Origin: Spirochaetia bacterium
Lineage (GTDB): Bacteria > Spirochaetota > Leptospirae > Leptospirales > Leptonemataceae
Direction: 5' to 3'
DNA: 6,661 bases
Assembly (NCBI GenBank): GCA_016195395.1
Contig: JACPZR010000023.1
Location: forward strand, 1-6,661
Shown here: one piece after another, positions 5,220 through 6,661 of the stretch
Numbering within the stretch: the first letter of the stretch is position 1
Layout of the letters: each line of letters starts with the position of its first letter
Position numbers and translations under genes: made by a program
Notes under the pieces: model-generated
The model's database searches: none
What the model saw: only the letters and a program-made list of their open reading frames with translations
What the model was told of the DNA's origin: nothing

Positions 5220-6356
5220 CTACAACGAAAGACCTATCCATCTCCGGTAAAAAACGTCGAACTCAGCCCTTTCGATAGCCGTCCGGAGCTGGTTCATGAA
5301 TACAAAGAAGAAATGGAGATTGTGGTGCGTGGCAAGGACGGGCCCCAACATTTCCCCGGCCGTAAAGAGATGCCGCAGGTAGGCTCTGCTGTAACGTGCA
5401 CACACCCGGCAGGAACACTCAGGGTCAATGGGTCCGGGGTCTTTCGCATGGATAGAGTTGCGGATCAGAAGTCGTCCCTGTGTTGTGAAGAGCTGGCCGT
5501 GGCGCGCGTTGCGTGTAGGCAGCACGCAGTCGAAAATGTCAAAGCCTGATCGCACTGCTTCTAATATATAGTCCACGGTTCCGATCCCCATGACGTATCG
5601 CGGGCGCGCCGGGTCGAGCCGGCCGGCAAAGAGGGCAAGGATGCGGGCATAGTCTTCAAAGGCTTCCCCCACCGAAAGACCGCCTACGGCAATGCCCGCA
5701 AAGGGAAGCGACTGGATGTGACTGAGTGACAGAAGCCGGTCCTCTTCCGAAATGCCCCCCTGAACAATGCCAAAGAGACGGGACTTGGACGTGTCGAGTC
5801 GGCCCTTGGCGGCGTGTTCATCAAAGTACGACGCTGCGCGGTCGGCCCATCGGTGTGTGCGCGCGAGCGACTCCTGAATCCGCGTCCGGTCCGCGTCACC
5901 CGGTGGACAGTCGTCGAGCACCATCATGATGTCACTCCCCAGGCCCAGCTGGAAGTCGATGACGCTCTCCGGAGTGAACAAGTGGCGGCTGCCGTCAATG
6001 TGGCTCCTGAACTCTACGCCGTTTTCCTGAAATTTGACGCGGTCGGAGAGGCTGAACACTTGGAAGCCGCCGCTGTCGGTGAGGAGAGCGCCGGGCCAGG
6101 ACATGAATTTGTGGAGTCCGCCCAGGTCCGCGACAATTCCCCCGGGCCGGAGAAACAGATGATAGGTGTTCGCGAGAATCAGACGGTAGCCGATCTCTTC
6201 CAGGTCCTCTTGCCGGAGTCCTTTGACTGTGGCGCGCGTGCCCACGGGCATGAAGGCCGGCGTGTCCACGGAGAATGTGCTTCTGTTGCGCTCAAACGTT
6301 AGCGTGCCGGTGCGTGCGTGCCCGTCTGTGGCGCCGGCCGTGAAGAATGCGCTCAT
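5220..6356 (-). CDS. tgt: Queuine tRNA-ribosyltransferase (tRNA-guanine transglycosylase)
   Basis: The 378-residue protein matches the normal length of bacterial Tgt. The enzyme exchanges guanine-34 of Tyr, His, Asn and Asp tRNAs for preQ1, the first tRNA-bound step of queuosine synthesis. Visible signatures are TPAFMPVGT (32-40), LANTYHLFLRPG (61-72), LTDSGGFQVFSL with catalytic D94, GIVQGG (196-201), VGGLSVGE (224-231), YVMGIGT (254-260), and FDCVLPTRNARHG with nucleophile D276. The zinc site is complete: C314, C316, C319 and H345 in the usual CxCx2Cx25H spacing. The ATG at 6356 overlaps the stop of the upstream gene as ATGA, so the two are likely translationally coupled. The next gene, STAS, is about 145 bases downstream in the same direction. 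No queC/D/E/F or queA is in the window. Confidence 0.97.
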   Translation of the reverse strand: MSAFFTAGATDGHARTGTLTFERNRSTFSVDTPAFMPVGTRATVKGLRQEDLEEIGYRLILANTYHLFLRPGGIVADLGGLHKFMSWPGALLTDSGGFQVFSLSDRVKFQENGVEFRSHIDGSRHLFTPESVIDFQLGLGSDIMMVLDDCPPGDADRTRIQESLARTHRWADRAASYFDEHAAKGRLDTSKSRLFGIVQGGISEEDRLLSLSHIQSLPFAGIAVGGLSVGEAFEDYARILALFAGRLDPARPRYVMGIGTVDYILEAVRSGFDIFDCVLPTRNARHGQLFTTQGRLLIRNSIHAKDPGPIDPECSCRVCARYSRAYLRHLFTAGEMLGPVLATHHNLHFFFVFMNQLRTAIERAEFDVFYRRWIGLSL

Positions 6357-6661
6357 CGCCCGCCGACTTGAATGCGCGCCTGATCCACGCGGGCGTCGCG
6401 GGCCCGGTCGCCCCGGTAGAGTCGGTCGTACCAGTCTGCGTGATACAGGACGAGCTTCTTTACTTTTTCGCGGCTTTCCAGTTCCGACGGGGCCTTCATC
6501 ACGGTGAAGAGTTCGGCGTAGTAGAGCGCAGCGATGCGGTGCGCTTCCGGATCGGAAATGGTGTTCTCAAAGAGTTTCTTCAGGACTTCACCGCTGGCTC
6601 GCAGCGACTCGTCGTACTTGGCGCGCTCGGCCGTCGACGCCTGACCGCGGTAGTACTGCAT
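6353..6661 (-). CDS. Hypothetical helical protein, possibly cut by the window edge
   Basis: The visible 102 residues end with VGGR and a TGA that overlaps the tgt start codon (ATGA). An ATG stands exactly at the window edge (6661), so it may be the true start or an internal methionine; no upstream bases are available to judge. The sequence is charged and helical, with alternating aromatic residues (EAHRIAALYYAELF, KLVLYHADWYDRLYRGD), which would suit TPR-like or helical-bundle packing. I recognise no family motif or catalytic residues and no membrane segment. The overlap with tgt suggests one transcription unit, which does not by itself indicate a role in tRNA modification. Confidence 0.65.
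   Translation of the reverse strand: MQYYRGQASTAERAKYDESLRASGEVLKKLFENTISDPEAHRIAALYYAELFTVMKAPSELESREKVKKLVLYHADWYDRLYRGDRARDARVDQARIQVGGR

Overview
The window looks like an ordinary chromosomal housekeeping segment of moderately GC-rich DNA. It carries seven complete or partial protein genes I can name or describe, one hypothetical partial gene and one tRNA. The nearest resemblance is to the Leptospirales (spirochaetes such as Leptonema or Turneriella). This rests on the STAS protein, which reads very like leptospiral anti-sigma-factor antagonists as I remember them, on two lipoproteins with loose spirochaete-style lipoboxes, and on several genes without a clear Shine-Dalgarno sequence. The placement is an inference from recall, not a database result.

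Layout. From the left edge to 978, a minus-strand CNNM/CBS (CorC/HlyC-type) membrane protein runs off the window, so its C-terminus is missing. A short divergent gap with two perfect inverted repeats separates it from a plus-strand block. That block holds a type I methionine aminopeptidase (map), a small lipoprotein of unknown function, a strong stem-loop, tRNA-Arg(CCG), and a four-helix membrane protein whose start codon lies only 11 bases past the tRNA. At about 3.0-3.2 kb the block meets, tail to tail, a minus-strand block. In transcription order from the right edge this is a hypothetical helical protein, tgt (overlapping it by ATGA), a STAS-domain protein and a LysM lipoprotein. A strong GC hairpin with a T-rich tail lies between the STAS gene and the LysM gene. 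The STAS gene has a candidate promoter of its own.

Functions. Map removes initiator methionine, the tRNA decodes CGG, and Tgt starts queuosine modification of GUN-anticodon tRNAs, so translation is the common thread. The remaining genes are envelope proteins (CNNM transporter, two lipoproteins, four-helix protein) and one likely partner-switching regulator (STAS). Nothing in the window ties these into one pathway.

I found no CRISPR array, insertion sequence, phage gene or obvious new multi-gene system. The points most worth a second look are the likely non-AUG start of map, the tRNA-mRNA junction with a leader that mimics the acceptor strand, the hairpin in front of the LysM lipoprotein, the paired TATTGACAC boxes upstream of the STAS gene, and the repeated helical units in the LysM lipoprotein. 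No gene-free stretch exceeds 300 bases; the longest is about 198 bases (3013-3209).
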